A stretch of DNA of 64,000 nt, taken from NCBI GenBank assembly GCA_008330645.1, contig VLTN01000013.1:124001-188000 (forward strand), in the 5' to 3' direction. Below the pieces are notes generated by a model, which saw only the letters and a program-made list of their open reading frames with translations, was not told the DNA's origin and searched no databases. Position 1 is the stretch's first letter. Every line of letters begins with the position of its first letter. This document shows positions 47,964 to 58,099 of the stretch, piece after piece. A program made the position numbers and the translations under genes. This stretch comes from Cafeteria roenbergensis (taxonomy: Eukaryota; Sar; Bigyra; Bicosoecida; Cafeteriaceae).

Positions 47964-48257
47964 CCGCTGGGCAACGGGACGCCGCTGTGCAGAGGCGGTG
48001 CTGTGCTTCAAAGCTCGGGCGTGTGTAAAGAAGTGCACAGCGCGATCAGGTGTTGCGTCTGCGCAATCGAGGCTCACTTGGGATCTGAGGAACGAACGCC
48101 CGAGGCAAACCCACTTAGACCACAAGCCGCGCGCCATCAAACGCAAATCCAAGTGTGTCAAGCAGGGCGGGGCGGAGGGGGGGGGGGCCGGACGCGGCAA
48201 GCAGGCCCCAGAAAAACAAGCGCAAGCAGGTGGACCCGAGAGCTGTGCCGAGCGTCC
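47964..48257. other. Convergent gap with a poly-G run
   Basis: An 11-base G run at 48177-48187 lies between the stop codons of UBA1 and the histidine kinase. Nothing else is visible. Confidence 0.6.
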
Positions 48258-51200
48258 TCATTCGGGGATGGACACGCCGCACTGGTCCACAAGCATGGTC
48301 ACGAGCATGGTAGCGTCGATGGGCTTCAGGACCGTAGCCTGGGCCCCGAGCCGTTTGAACTCCGCGGCGCGCGAGTCGTCGCCAGTGACCATGTTCACCG
48401 GGATGCTGGCCAAGGAGCGCGCCCGCTCGCTCTGGTGGTCCGAGAGCTTGAGGAGCTCGTGGAGCACCGCGGGCCCATCCATGACGGGCATGGAACCGTC
48501 CACGAGCATCACGTCAGGCAAGGGCTCGTCGGACAGCAGGAGCCCCTCCAGCCTGTTCATGAGCCGCCGCCCGTCCTCGAACTCCTCGCACCGCATGCCT
48601 TTGCGTTGCAGGAGCCTCGCCATAAGGTGGCGAGAGCTGCCGTCGTCGTCGCAGAGGAACGCCAGGAGACCAGCCAGCGGGCGAGCTTTGGTTGGCGTGC
48701 CGGAGGCGCCAGCCGCGGCGTCGCCGGCCCGAAGCCTGCCAGCCCGCTGCTCCCGGGGCCTGCGGGGCTGGCGTGCGGCGCGGTCGCCACGCGCGGCCCT
48801 TCCAGCGCCAGCCGCCGCCGCCGACCCACCTGCTCCGGGTGTGGAGGCCGTATCCGCCGTCAGCTGGGCGGCCGCCTCGCGTCTCTGGGCTCTCGCAGCC
48901 GCAGCAGCGCTTGCCTCAGCTGCCGCCTGGGCGGCCGCTGCTCCGGTGACGGACGACCCGCTGCCGCCTCGGCCCGCTGCCCCCACGGACTTGGGCTCGA
49001 CGGGGCGGGCAAAGTGGCGTGGCAGCGCCCCAGTATCGACGGTGGGGGGCAGCTGCCTGGGGGGCGCAGGGGAGGCTGTCGTTGCCCCGCCCAGGCCTTC
49101 GAGGCCATCGTCCGAGTCGTTGTCCAGCTCCTCCGACGCGATCATGGCTCCCCGGCTGGACGCAGCAGCGCTCGGCTGCTTGGAAAAGGCGCCGTTGGAA
49201 AGCTGGCCAGCGGTGCCGACGCGCACCGTGCCGCCGGCGGACGTGTCCGTGCGCGGCTCGCTCCGTCGGGAGCCGCCGCCGCTGTCAAGGGCCCCGCCAA
49301 TGCTCGGCTCCTGCTGCGCCGCCGCCCTCGCCACCGGCCGCACCCACACGGGAATCCTTGCGAACACCACCACGCCGTCCCTCGACGCCTGGGGCTTGCC
49401 GAAGCCGTCCGATGCCTCGCTGGCGGCGACCGGGTCCGAGTCTTCACGCAGCGCGGCGGGGTCGAAGCCTCGCCGGGCGGGCTGGGCGGCGCAGCTGCAG
49501 AGGCCGACCTCGCCTCCCATGCCGTCCACCACAATGGCGCGCACGACGGCCAGCGCAAGGCCGGTAGAGCCGAGCTGCAGACCGCTGTCGTCGTTCTGCA
49601 GTCGGGCAAATGGCTGGAAGAGCTTGCCCGAGGCTAGCAGGCGGCGAGACACGCCAGGCCCGTTGTCGCGGGCCTCAATCTGCAGGACGGCCAGCACAGG
49701 CGGCGGGCCCTCGAGCGACGGGCGGGGTTCGTGCCGGGTCACTGAGGGAAGCACGGAGGGGGGGTGGCCCGGCGCCACGGACCCTGCTGCAATGGAGGCG
49801 GCCCGCCTGCCGCTGGAGCCGAGGCCGGAGCGGGTGGTGCGCGTGGTGCCCGCGAAGGATCCGGCAAAGTCGGCCGCGGCCGTGGTGCGGCCGCTCCCCC
49901 GCCTGTTGAGGCCAAGGAGGCTTCCGATAACGGAGCCGTCGCCGGAGGATCCGGGCCCTTGGCGGCGGCCCTGCCCTGCCAGGTGGTCCTCGCGCGCCCA
50001 GCGGCCCTCCAGGACGGACAGGTCGGCGTCGTCGGGGTGCTCTGCCGGCCCGCCCATGCGCAGGCAGAGGTCCGCGTCGGGAATGACGGTGCAGCGCAGC
50101 TCCACCTTGCCCTGCTTGAGCTCCGACACGCGGCTGAGGCCGTAGGACGCGGCGTTGTTGCAAACGCCGAGAATGCGGTCGTGGTCCGCGAAGATGGAGA
50201 AGTTGTCGGCGGGCTGGACGCGAGACGACGGGTGGCCGTCGCTGCGCAAGTCGGAAGCGGAGAGCCGGTGAGAGGGCTGCCACACGCCGCTGCCGGAGGG
50301 AGAACCGTTGGACGTGAACGCGGTGTGCTTGCCTGCGGACGCGGACGCGCGGGGGGAGCCGTCGGCCGCGGAGGAGGGCGCGTCCTCCCACATGTCATGG
50401 CCCGGGCCGTAGGACAGCGTGGCCACGCGGAGCATGACGCCCGTGGACTCGCAAACGCCCCGGAACGCAAGGCGGATGCGCGAGCGCCAAGTCTTGTCGA
50501 GGCGGGCCCAGCCCCACGGCACGGCGTCCACGGCGGTGCGCCCCTTGGTCTTCTCCCAGAGCAGGAGGCCGTCCAGCTGGCGCTTCGAGTCCTGGATGGA
50601 GGCACGGAGCTCTCGCAGCAGCGACGCGCGGTCCAGCACGGACGTGGGATTGCTGTCGCCGGTGTGGAGGGGGGAGCCCGTGGCGAGGCCCACGCCCTCG
50701 CCAAAGGCGTCGTCGGCTGCGACGTCGCCGTCGGCGGTCACGTCGCCGTCGGCGGCCGGCCCTTCGCCCCCCAAGGGGGGGCACTCCACCGTGGGCGCGG
50801 CCTTGGCGCCCGAGGGCTTGTCCCCCCCCGCCTCTGCGGCCGGCTGGCCGAGCCGCCTCGTCTCGTGACGGCCTGCCGGGGGTGGCGTGCCGTCGCCGGG
50901 GACGCGCGCCCGTTCTGACGGTCCACGTGCCTTGGCTGCGCCAGCATCCTCGTCGAGCCCCGCAGTGGGGTGGTGGGCGGAGCCGTCGCCGTCTCGCTCG
51001 TCCTCGGTACCGGCTGCCAGAGGTTGCTTGTCGTTCACCTGGCGCAAGAGGGCGAGGCTGAGGACAGCGGCGTTGAGCGGCCCGCGGGCGCCGTGGGAGA
51101 CGAAGCCGATGGCTCGGCGGAGGGTCTCTGAGGCGGCCTGGCCCTCGCGCTCCCTGAGGCGCGCGGTGGAGTCTTGTGCCTGGAGAATGATGACCACGCT

Positions 51201-52659
51201 GGTGGTGACGCTGATGCAGGCGGCAAGCAGGCGGAGCACTGCCGTGTCCGTCAGGGTGCGAACGACGCCCCGGCGCGCGGCCTCGTTGGTCGGGTCGAAT
51301 CCCTCGGGCCACCTGGTGCCGGCCGGCACGAGGCTGAAGGGGGATTCGAGGTCTCGTCCGGCCTTGAGGAAGTCAGGGCAGCCCTCTTGCTGCGGCGCCG
51401 AGGCCACGTAGGCAATGCACACAACCAAAAACGCCACCATTGGCATGGAGTGCTGCAAGAGCGTCACGGCGGAGTCGCGGGGAATGCAGCACGGCCAGCA
51501 GCCCAGCCTGAAGCGCCGGGGCGACTTGCACGCACGCCGCACCGTCCAGGCAACGCCGAACAGGGGCGGGATCGCGACGGACGTGCCGATTCCGCGAGCG
51601 ATGAACGCAAACGCAGACGTGGCCTGCGCAACCCCTGCCGCCAGGATGAGGATGAAGCAGACCGTGTGGATGGCAACTCCCAAAGCGAAACGGCGCCACC
51701 CGCCCCGGAGCGAATCCGACACGCGGCACCACGACCAGCCCCTGGACTTGACAGCGGGCGCAGTGGCCCACTCCGTGTGGTCGTTGTAGGCGGCCCCCAC
51801 GTACACGGCAGCCAGGACCGTGTAGCAGAAGCTCATGACGGGCTCGATTTCCGCCACGAGGCACGTTCCCTGCTCAAAAGGCACCGCCGTCACGGACTGG
51901 GCGGTGGGCATTGCCGAGAAGACCGCCACAGATGCGGTCAGGGCGACGAACATGACAACCCTGGGAGCACGCCGGCCGTGGGAACAAACCGAAGGGAACA
52001 CAACGCTCGGCTCGGGCGGCTGCAGGCGCGGCTGTCGGGCGGCAGCCACGCCCCCCGACGCAAGATTCACGCCGCAAAAGGCGACGGGCAACATGCAGAC
52101 AAGGGCGGGGGCAGGGGAGGGGGCGCCCCGCGAAGCGAAGGCAAGTCAGCGCGCAGCTCGCGCGTCTCGGCCCGCGTCTCGGGCGCACGAGGCGCGTGCT
52201 GCAGCGACGGTCGCATCGGCAGGCTCACTTTGACCGCAGCCAGGGCTCCAGGGTCGACCAGCTCGATGCGGCGTGCAGCGAGGCCATGACCAGAGCGGCG
52301 ATGCTGGCGGCGCGCCCGATTTCGGCAGTTGAGCTCGCCGCGATGGCGCCGGAAACGACCTTGCTCAGCTGCTCCCGGACTGGCTGCGTCGAGTTCAGCG
52401 ACGCTTGCCTGGCCCAGTCCTGGGCAGCGAGTTCGGCGTCCGTGTCCGTTCCAAAGTAAGGGTGAGCAGGGATCACCAAGGCCGCGAAGATGGCCAGGGC
52501 GACTGTGAGAACCAGCAGGCTGACATCGGCAGCGGACAGGGTCAGCCCCCGCTCCATCCGGCCTCGGTCTGACGCCGAGGCCTCCTTGGGGCGGTAGGAG
52601 ACTGCCCTCCACTGGCCTCCGCGGCAAAGCTCGAGCCCTGGCGGGGGAGGGGCGTCCAT
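48258..52659 (-). CDS. Membrane-bound hybrid histidine kinase with receiver domain, two exons
   Basis: Exons are 52659-52229 and 51960-48258, phase 2, donor GTGAGC, with a pyrimidine-rich acceptor (gtgctcccag), giving about 1377 residues. The start ATG at 52659 has the strong context gccATGG. Several transmembrane helices occupy roughly residues 40-400 and look like a sensor without a known domain. The dimerisation box is FVSHGARGPLNAAVL with His433. The ATP-binding part shows an N-box (CNNAAS), a G1 box (DNGPGVS) and a G2 box (GSTGLALAVVRAIV), separated by long disordered inserts. The C-terminal receiver has the acidic triad region (CDDD), phospho-acceptor Asp1298 (MLVDGSMPVMDG), the Thr of NMVTGDD and the Lys of VLKPID. 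Phosphate presumably moves from His433 to Asp1298 and on to an unseen HPt protein. The H-box lacks the usual Glu and Thr (SHELRTPLN). Confidence 0.88.
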
Positions 52660-53551
52660 GGCCCTCGCCGGAGTGTGCCGAGGGGCAGCGGCAGTGCTTC
52701 GCGTTGTGACACAGGGGTCTCTGCATTCAACATTGCGGCCGAAGGATCCGGCGGGCCTGCCCAAACCTGCCCCGCAGTGCTTCCCCTCCGCCGCCGGGCC
52801 GCCGAGGCGACGGAGCACCGGCCCCTCCCGCACCCCCGTGCGCTCGCGAGTGCCACAGAGCGCCCCTTGCCGTGGGTTGTCGGGGCGAGCTTGCGCCGTC
52901 GAAATTGCGCTTTTGTGTCCGCTTCGACATGTCTCCAGAAGCGACCCGCTGGCGCTCTCGCTGCCTGCGACCTGCAAGGCGCCAGCGGGCGAGTCGAAAT
53001 AGCCACCCACGCGTCGAGCTGCGATCGGAGGGGTCGTGCTTGCCTCACAGGGTCTGGTTTGGGTGGCCTCAAGTCGCGCTTCAAGTCGCGTGGCTGCAGC
53101 TCGGCCCTTTCAATCAGCCTCCAAGGCGGGCTAGCGCTCTCTCGACCGCCGGCAATCTCCAGGGTGTGGTGATACGCATGTGGTGGGCCTCCCCGCTTGT
53201 ACAGCTTGCGCCTGTGGCCACCGTTGCGCGTCTCGGTCGGTTTCTCGGCTCGGAGTTGTTTTGCTTTGTCGGCGCGACGGCACGCGGGCACGCGATGAGT
53301 GGTGCCAAACCCAACGCCACGCAGGCACCCAGCCCCCTGGGCCGGGAGCCGTTGTGGCGTATCCTCACCTCCTCTGCCCGGAGGCGGAGATGGCGGAGCA
53401 CGAGCGCGTCACTTCTGCCCAGCTCCAGGCAGTGCGGTCCAACTCGGCCGAATGAGAGCACAAATGGCTCTGCCACAGTTGCCGTGAAGGGGAGCGGCGC
53501 CACATTGAGCGCTCGCCTCCGGTCGAAAGGCCCGCCCCGGGTGGCCAAAAC
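52660..53551. promoter_or_regulatory. Divergent region, histidine kinase / UTP23
   Basis: 892 bp lie between start codons. CAAGTCGCG is repeated at close spacing near 53070-53091. Frames present here start at non-ATG codons and look spurious. Presumably both promoters and 5' UTRs lie in it. Confidence 0.4.
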
Positions 53552-54887
53552 ATGCGTGTTGATCGCGCGAAGAACTCGCGGAGGTCTCTACGGTTCTTCA
53601 AGGTGTCCTACGGCCTGGTTCCTCCGTTCCACGTGAGCAATGGCGCGCCTTCCGCCTCTTCTCCCCGCGCTGGCCAGCTGCCCTGGCCCCCATGCCACGG
53701 CTTCTCCGGACAAGCGAGCGGTCTGGCGCATAGGACCGACGCGTGTCATTGCGCTTGTGGGCTTGTGGCTGTCGTGGTTGTCTCGGGCGCAGATTGTCGT
53801 GGACGGTCCGTTCCTCTTCCAGGCGTGCAAGTGCTCCGTGGACGCTCGCAAGGCGCTTGAAAAGGTGCTGGAGACCAGCAATGTCACCCTCTATATCCCC
53901 AACGCAGCGCTGCAGGAGCTGAGGGCGCTTGGCCCTCTCGCAAAGGAAGCGCTGGCGCTTGCCGAAACTTGCCACGTGATCGAGCACATCAGCCCGCCCC
54001 GCGCGCACGGGGTCGACGATGCTGCAGGCGAAGGTGAGGGGACGGGGGCAGCCGCTGCATCGGATGCCAGCGGGGGGGCTGCAGTCGACAGCAAGGTCGA
54101 GGCGGGCAGGGAGGCCGCGGACTCGGAGTCTGGAGGCGACAGCGACGGCAACGCGGACCAGGACGATGCCGACGCAAGCGATGGCGACGACTCCAGCGAC
54201 GACTCCAGCGACGACTCCGGCGACGAGGGTGGCCCCGCTCGCGCTGCCGCCGGCTCTGGGGCCAGCAAGCGCACCGCCCCGCCTGCCCCGGGCTCCGGGC
54301 CGAAGCACGCTCAGACCAGTGGCCAGCTGCTGGCCATCGGCCGAAGGTGCCGCCCCCGCGCCGGCGTCAGCGTCACGGTGGCGTCTATGCCTGCGACGCA
54401 CTCCCGCCCCGCGGTGGGTCGCGGCCGGCGCATCCGGGAGGACGACCTCCCGCCCGTGGTGCTCATCGCCACCCAGGACGTGAAGCTCCGCAACAAGCTC
54501 CGCAAGCTTCCCGGCCTCCCCATCCTCTTCCTCAACCGCAACGTGGTGGTGATGGACACCCCGTCAGAGGCCTCCAAGCTGGCAGCGAAGCGGGCCCAGG
54601 CCTCGGAAGGCACGCTCTCCAAGAGCGACCGCGCTGCCATGCGCGCCCTCCTCGGCGCGGACGCGGACGCCGCAGGCCCGGCAAAGCCCGGGAAAAAGAA
54701 GCGCCGGGGGCCCAAGGGGCCCAACCCGCTGTCGTGCCTGCCCAAGAAGCCTCGCGCCAGGGCAGAGAAGAGGCCTCGCCCCGACGCAGCGCCGGCAGCC
54801 AAGCCCAAGTCCACCCGTCGCGGCGGGCGAGGCAAGAAGCGGCCCAAGGCTGAAGCGCCCGCCGCAGACCCGGCTGCTGCCGAGTGA
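53552..54887 (+). CDS. UTP23: rRNA-processing protein UTP23 (PIN-like), two exons
   Basis: Exons are 53552-53632 and 53793-54887, phase 0, donor GTGAGC, acceptor GGGCGCAG, giving about 391 residues. UTP23 is a PIN-fold protein of the small-subunit processome needed for snR30/U17 release during 18S maturation. Exon 1 (MRVDRAKNSRRSLRFFKVSY) matches the family start. Exon 2 opens with IVVDGPFLFQA and continues LQELRALGPLAKEA and LAETCHVIEH. After a roughly 125-residue acidic Ser/Asp insertion come VVLIATQDVKLRNKLRKLPG, PILFLNRNVVVMDTPS and the C-terminal hallmark GPKGPNPLSCLPKK. A Lys/Arg-rich tail ends the protein. Taking the ATG at 53640 inside the intron would replace the conserved N-terminus with unrelated sequence. 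Fcf1/UTP24 is the nearest alternative but lacks the GPNPLSC motif. Confidence 0.9.
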
Positions 54888-55293
54888 CGCTCTTCCGGGT
54901 GCGCACCCGCTGGGCGGAGGGCGGCTCGAGCACACCCCGGTGTGCAGAGCCTGCGGGCCCGTCCCAAGCGTGCAAGCCTTGCGTGGGAAGCGATATTCGA
55001 CGGCAGTTGCATGGCGGCCCAGGCTCTGTTGCACCTTCCAATCGGTCTTCGTGGATCCGCGCGCACGCGCCGAGCGAAGCGGCTGTTGCTGCGCGCACAA
55101 CGACCACTCGGCACACTGCGTCGCGACTCGAAACGAGTTCGGCGGCGCCAACCAACACTCAAGACGAAGTATGGACCAACACGCACCGCCACACAAGCGC
55201 GGCTCAATCGGGCACGAAGCCGCGAAAGGAAGCGGTGGGGGGGGGGGGGACAGCCCATCAATCACACGAGAAGAGAAGAGTCGCTCGCAGGGC
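54888..55293. other. Convergent intergenic region with a poly-G run
   Basis: 406 bp lie between UTP23 and the Niban-like gene. A 13-base G run occupies 55237-55249, 45 bp from the stop codon of the right-hand gene. No gene is visible. Confidence 0.6.
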
Positions 55294-57820
55294 TCAAATG
55301 CCGAGCGAGCCGGGGAGCTTGCCCAGCCTGCCGAGCGTGTCGGTGATTCGCAGGCCCTGAGAGCTCTCCACGACCGCGTCGACTGTCGCGTCGATGAGCT
55401 CGTCCAGCGCCCACGCGGCGTCGGCGAACTGTTGCCGCGTCGCCTTGGCGGCGGCCGCGGTCCGGTCAAACACCGCCTTCTCGGCCTTCCGGGTCGACCC
55501 GCCCACGCTCGTCGGCGCGATGCCGTCCGCGGAGCTGGCTGCTGTCGACGTGCCTGCTGCTGCCGCCGCGGCCGTCCCCGTCGCACCAGCCCCCGCCGCC
55601 GCAGCCCCTGACGCGGCGGACGCTGCCGCGTCAAGGGCCAGGGCAGCTGCCGCCTCGTCCGCCTCGGAAGCCGGCGGCTGCAGCTCGCGATGGCGGAACG
55701 CGACCGCCGACACCGCAGACCCAGCCAGCGCGTCGCGCACCTCGGGGTGCCGCATCGCCTTGCGCCTCACGGCCGGCGAATAGATGAGCCGAAGCACGTC
55801 GCGCATGTCCCTCCGGGCCCGCTTCACGGCATCGCCGGCCATGGCGCGCGTCACCTGCCGCAGCGCGGCGGCGGGGTCCAGCCATTCGGGCCCCGTCTCC
55901 ACGGCGTCCACGAAGCAGTAGACTCCCCACGTCGCCTGGCGGATGAGCGACTCCTCAAAGACTCGCTCCACCTCCCAGAGGGTCACACCCTGCAGCAGCT
56001 CGATCAGCTCCGCCCACGTGGTTGTCATGTCCTGCAGGAGGCTGCGGGCCTCGGCCTCGTCCTCGGGGAGCTCGCCGCGCGTCACAGCCCGCACTCGGCG
56101 GAACGCTGGCAGAAGCTCGCCGCGCTGCCAGCGGCAGTTGCGAAAGAAGGCTCTGCGAAAAGGAGCGATGCAGACGCAGACGCAGACGCAGCCATGTGCG
56201 TGGCCCGCTGCCATCGCGAGCAGGCCGGAGGCGCTGTGCAGAGCATCGACCCGCCGTGCTTCGAGTCCCGCCGCCCGCCGCCAGCCAGGTGCACCCTGAG
56301 CCTATTCGCTCGCCCACTCATTCCCTGCATGCGCCCCTGCCCTTGCCCTCAGCGCCCTACCCCTCCCTTCCCCCCCGGCACCGTTCACCCAGCACACCAA
56401 AGCCTCTTGCGGGCGCGCGCCAGCGATCGCGGTCGCCTGCCGCACGACAAGCTGCTCACCTGAGTTCGCGCTCCTTGAGCCCCCTGTCGAGGATGGCGTT
56501 CATGTGCGCCCAAAAGAGCTGGACAACGGCCTTGTGAGCCTTGTACAGCGGGCGGAGGAATGCATTCACGATGTGGTCGAGCCCGGGGCCGGTGGCCTCT
56601 GCCGCTGCGGATGCGAGCACCCGCGACACCCGCTCGCGGAGGGCCTCCTTCCCCGTGGCGAGGTCCTTCACCGCACCGGGGAGGTTGCTGGTCGCCGCTT
56701 CGCGAAGCGACTCCGCGCGGCCGGCCGCTGCCTCCTTGCATGCCTGCCATGCGGAGGCCACAACCGCCCCCACAACGCGGTCCAGCTCTCCCAGCGCGGC
56801 CTGCCGCACGCGGGCCCCGTCCTTGGAGGCTGCGCCCCCCGCGGCGTCCAGCCGCGCCAGGGCCTGGTGCAGGATCCTGTCCCGGCACAGCTGGCACACG
56901 AGCTGGGTCAGCTGCTTGGGCTCGCAGCGGTCGATGCGGTACCAGCCCCAGAGGCCCAGGCGCCGGCGCAGCCGCTCGTATGCGTCGCAAAATGCGGCCG
57001 CCTCGACAGCGTCGGCGCTGAGGGGGGGCTGGGCGTGCAGCGACGCGTACTTGAGCACGGCCCGCCACTTGGACCGCTCGGCCTCGCTGTCGCAGCGAAG
57101 GTGCCAGGCGCGGCGCCCGTCTCCAGGGTCCAGGCATAGCGCGTGCTCGCCGTAGAGCTTGCGGTCGGCCTCGTCGCGCAGCGCCCGAACACGCAAGCCG
57201 CAAGGCAGGATAGCGCCGCGCTTGCGCGTTGGCGTGTCCGCGTGCTCGTCGCGCTCAAAGTAGTACACCACGAAGTTGTCAGCCTGCGGACCATGCGGCT
57301 CGCTCGCATACACAGGACAGGAGTGCGTGTGAGTGGGGGGGGAGGGAGGGCGGGGGCAAAGCTGCGCTCAGGCTCCAGGAACGCGAGTGCCGGCGCGCGA
57401 GCAAGCAGCAGTTGCTGCAAACACTCTGCCGCAAGACCCGGCGTGCCGCCGCCGGCCCCCTGGGCGCGCCGCGTGCCGCCCGCGATCGCCGCAGCACAAG
57501 CGCGCAAACGAGCCTGGCAAGCGCACCTCGTTCGTCGCCACGAAGAAGCGGCGGCGCCAGCTGGCCTTGATGGCGCCTAGCTTGACCATCCAGCCCTTCT
57601 CTAGGGGCTCTGTGGCGATGGGAGGCGCCATGAGCTCCAGCTTGAGAGCGTCGGGAAGCTGACCGCCCTCTGCCGCCCGCGTATGCGCCTCCTGTAGGCT
57701 GCGGACCGTGGCCGCGGCGTACGCTTGCACGAACAGCGGCCCGAAAGCCTCCATGACGTTGCTGGCGACATCCACCACGCGCTCGGACGAGAAGCCGGCG
57801 GTGCTGGCCTGGTTGCCCAT
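55294..57820 (-). CDS. Niban-like PH-domain protein, three exons
   Basis: Exons are 57820-57527, 57283-56460 and 56152-55294, with phases 0 and 2, giving about 658 residues. It starts MGNQAST, a typical N-myristoylation signal as in animal Niban proteins (MGGSAS). Residues of about 72-165 form a PH domain split by intron 1: EKGWMVKLGAIKASWRRRFF, then DNFVVYYFERDEH and a final RSKWRAVLKYAS helix. A long, mostly helical region follows (LGLWGWYRIDRCEPKQLTQL, HIVNAFLRPLYKAHKAV, RQATWGVYCFVDAVE) that parallels the Niban body. The C-terminus has a poly-Ala/Gly insert and a last amphipathic helix. Intron 1 uses the unusual donor GTGCGC. Membrane attachment through lipid plus PH domain is likely. The exact relationship to Niban is a judgement by eye. 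Confidence 0.75.
56168..56199. repeat. Hexanucleotide repeat next to a splice acceptor
   Basis: About four to five copies of GACGCA on the plus strand lie inside intron 2 of the Niban-like gene. On the transcript they read TGCGTC and sit 15-46 nt upstream of the acceptor, where the branch point and pyrimidine tract should be. Confidence 0.75.
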
Positions 57821-58099
57821 CACAGACCGCCCGGACGGAACCCCTGGCTGCCCGGGTGGGCTGCCCAGCGGGCGCGCCTCTGCTCGCCTTCCCGGATTGC
57901 AGCTTGCGATCGTTGCGATGGGCTGTTCGGCCGCCGCCGGCTCTGCCGCTTGGCGATCGTCCAAGCCACCGCCCGGACGGACGAACACAGTCCACCGTCG
58001 CGCTGAATTCCCCGCGCGGCATAGACGACGCCCGGGCTGCAGCTGCAGCCCTTCCGAGCTCCATCACCACCAAGGCGTCATCAAGGGATGATGATGCAG
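57821..58099. promoter_or_regulatory. Divergent region, Niban-like / PAS protein
   Basis: A short region between two divergently transcribed genes. It should contain both promoters and possibly an unlocated first exon of the PAS gene. An ATG at 57918 (MGCSAAAG) is in another frame and has no good donor after it. Confidence 0.4.

Noticed and set aside
47854-50145. 763-residue plus-strand open frame opposite the histidine kinase
   Set aside because: Antisense to receiver and ATPase domains with recognisable catalytic residues.
53114-53548. 144-residue minus-strand frame in the kinase/UTP23 gap
   Set aside because: Starts at a non-ATG codon, Arg/Ala-rich, no domain, and no splice connection to the kinase exon 1.
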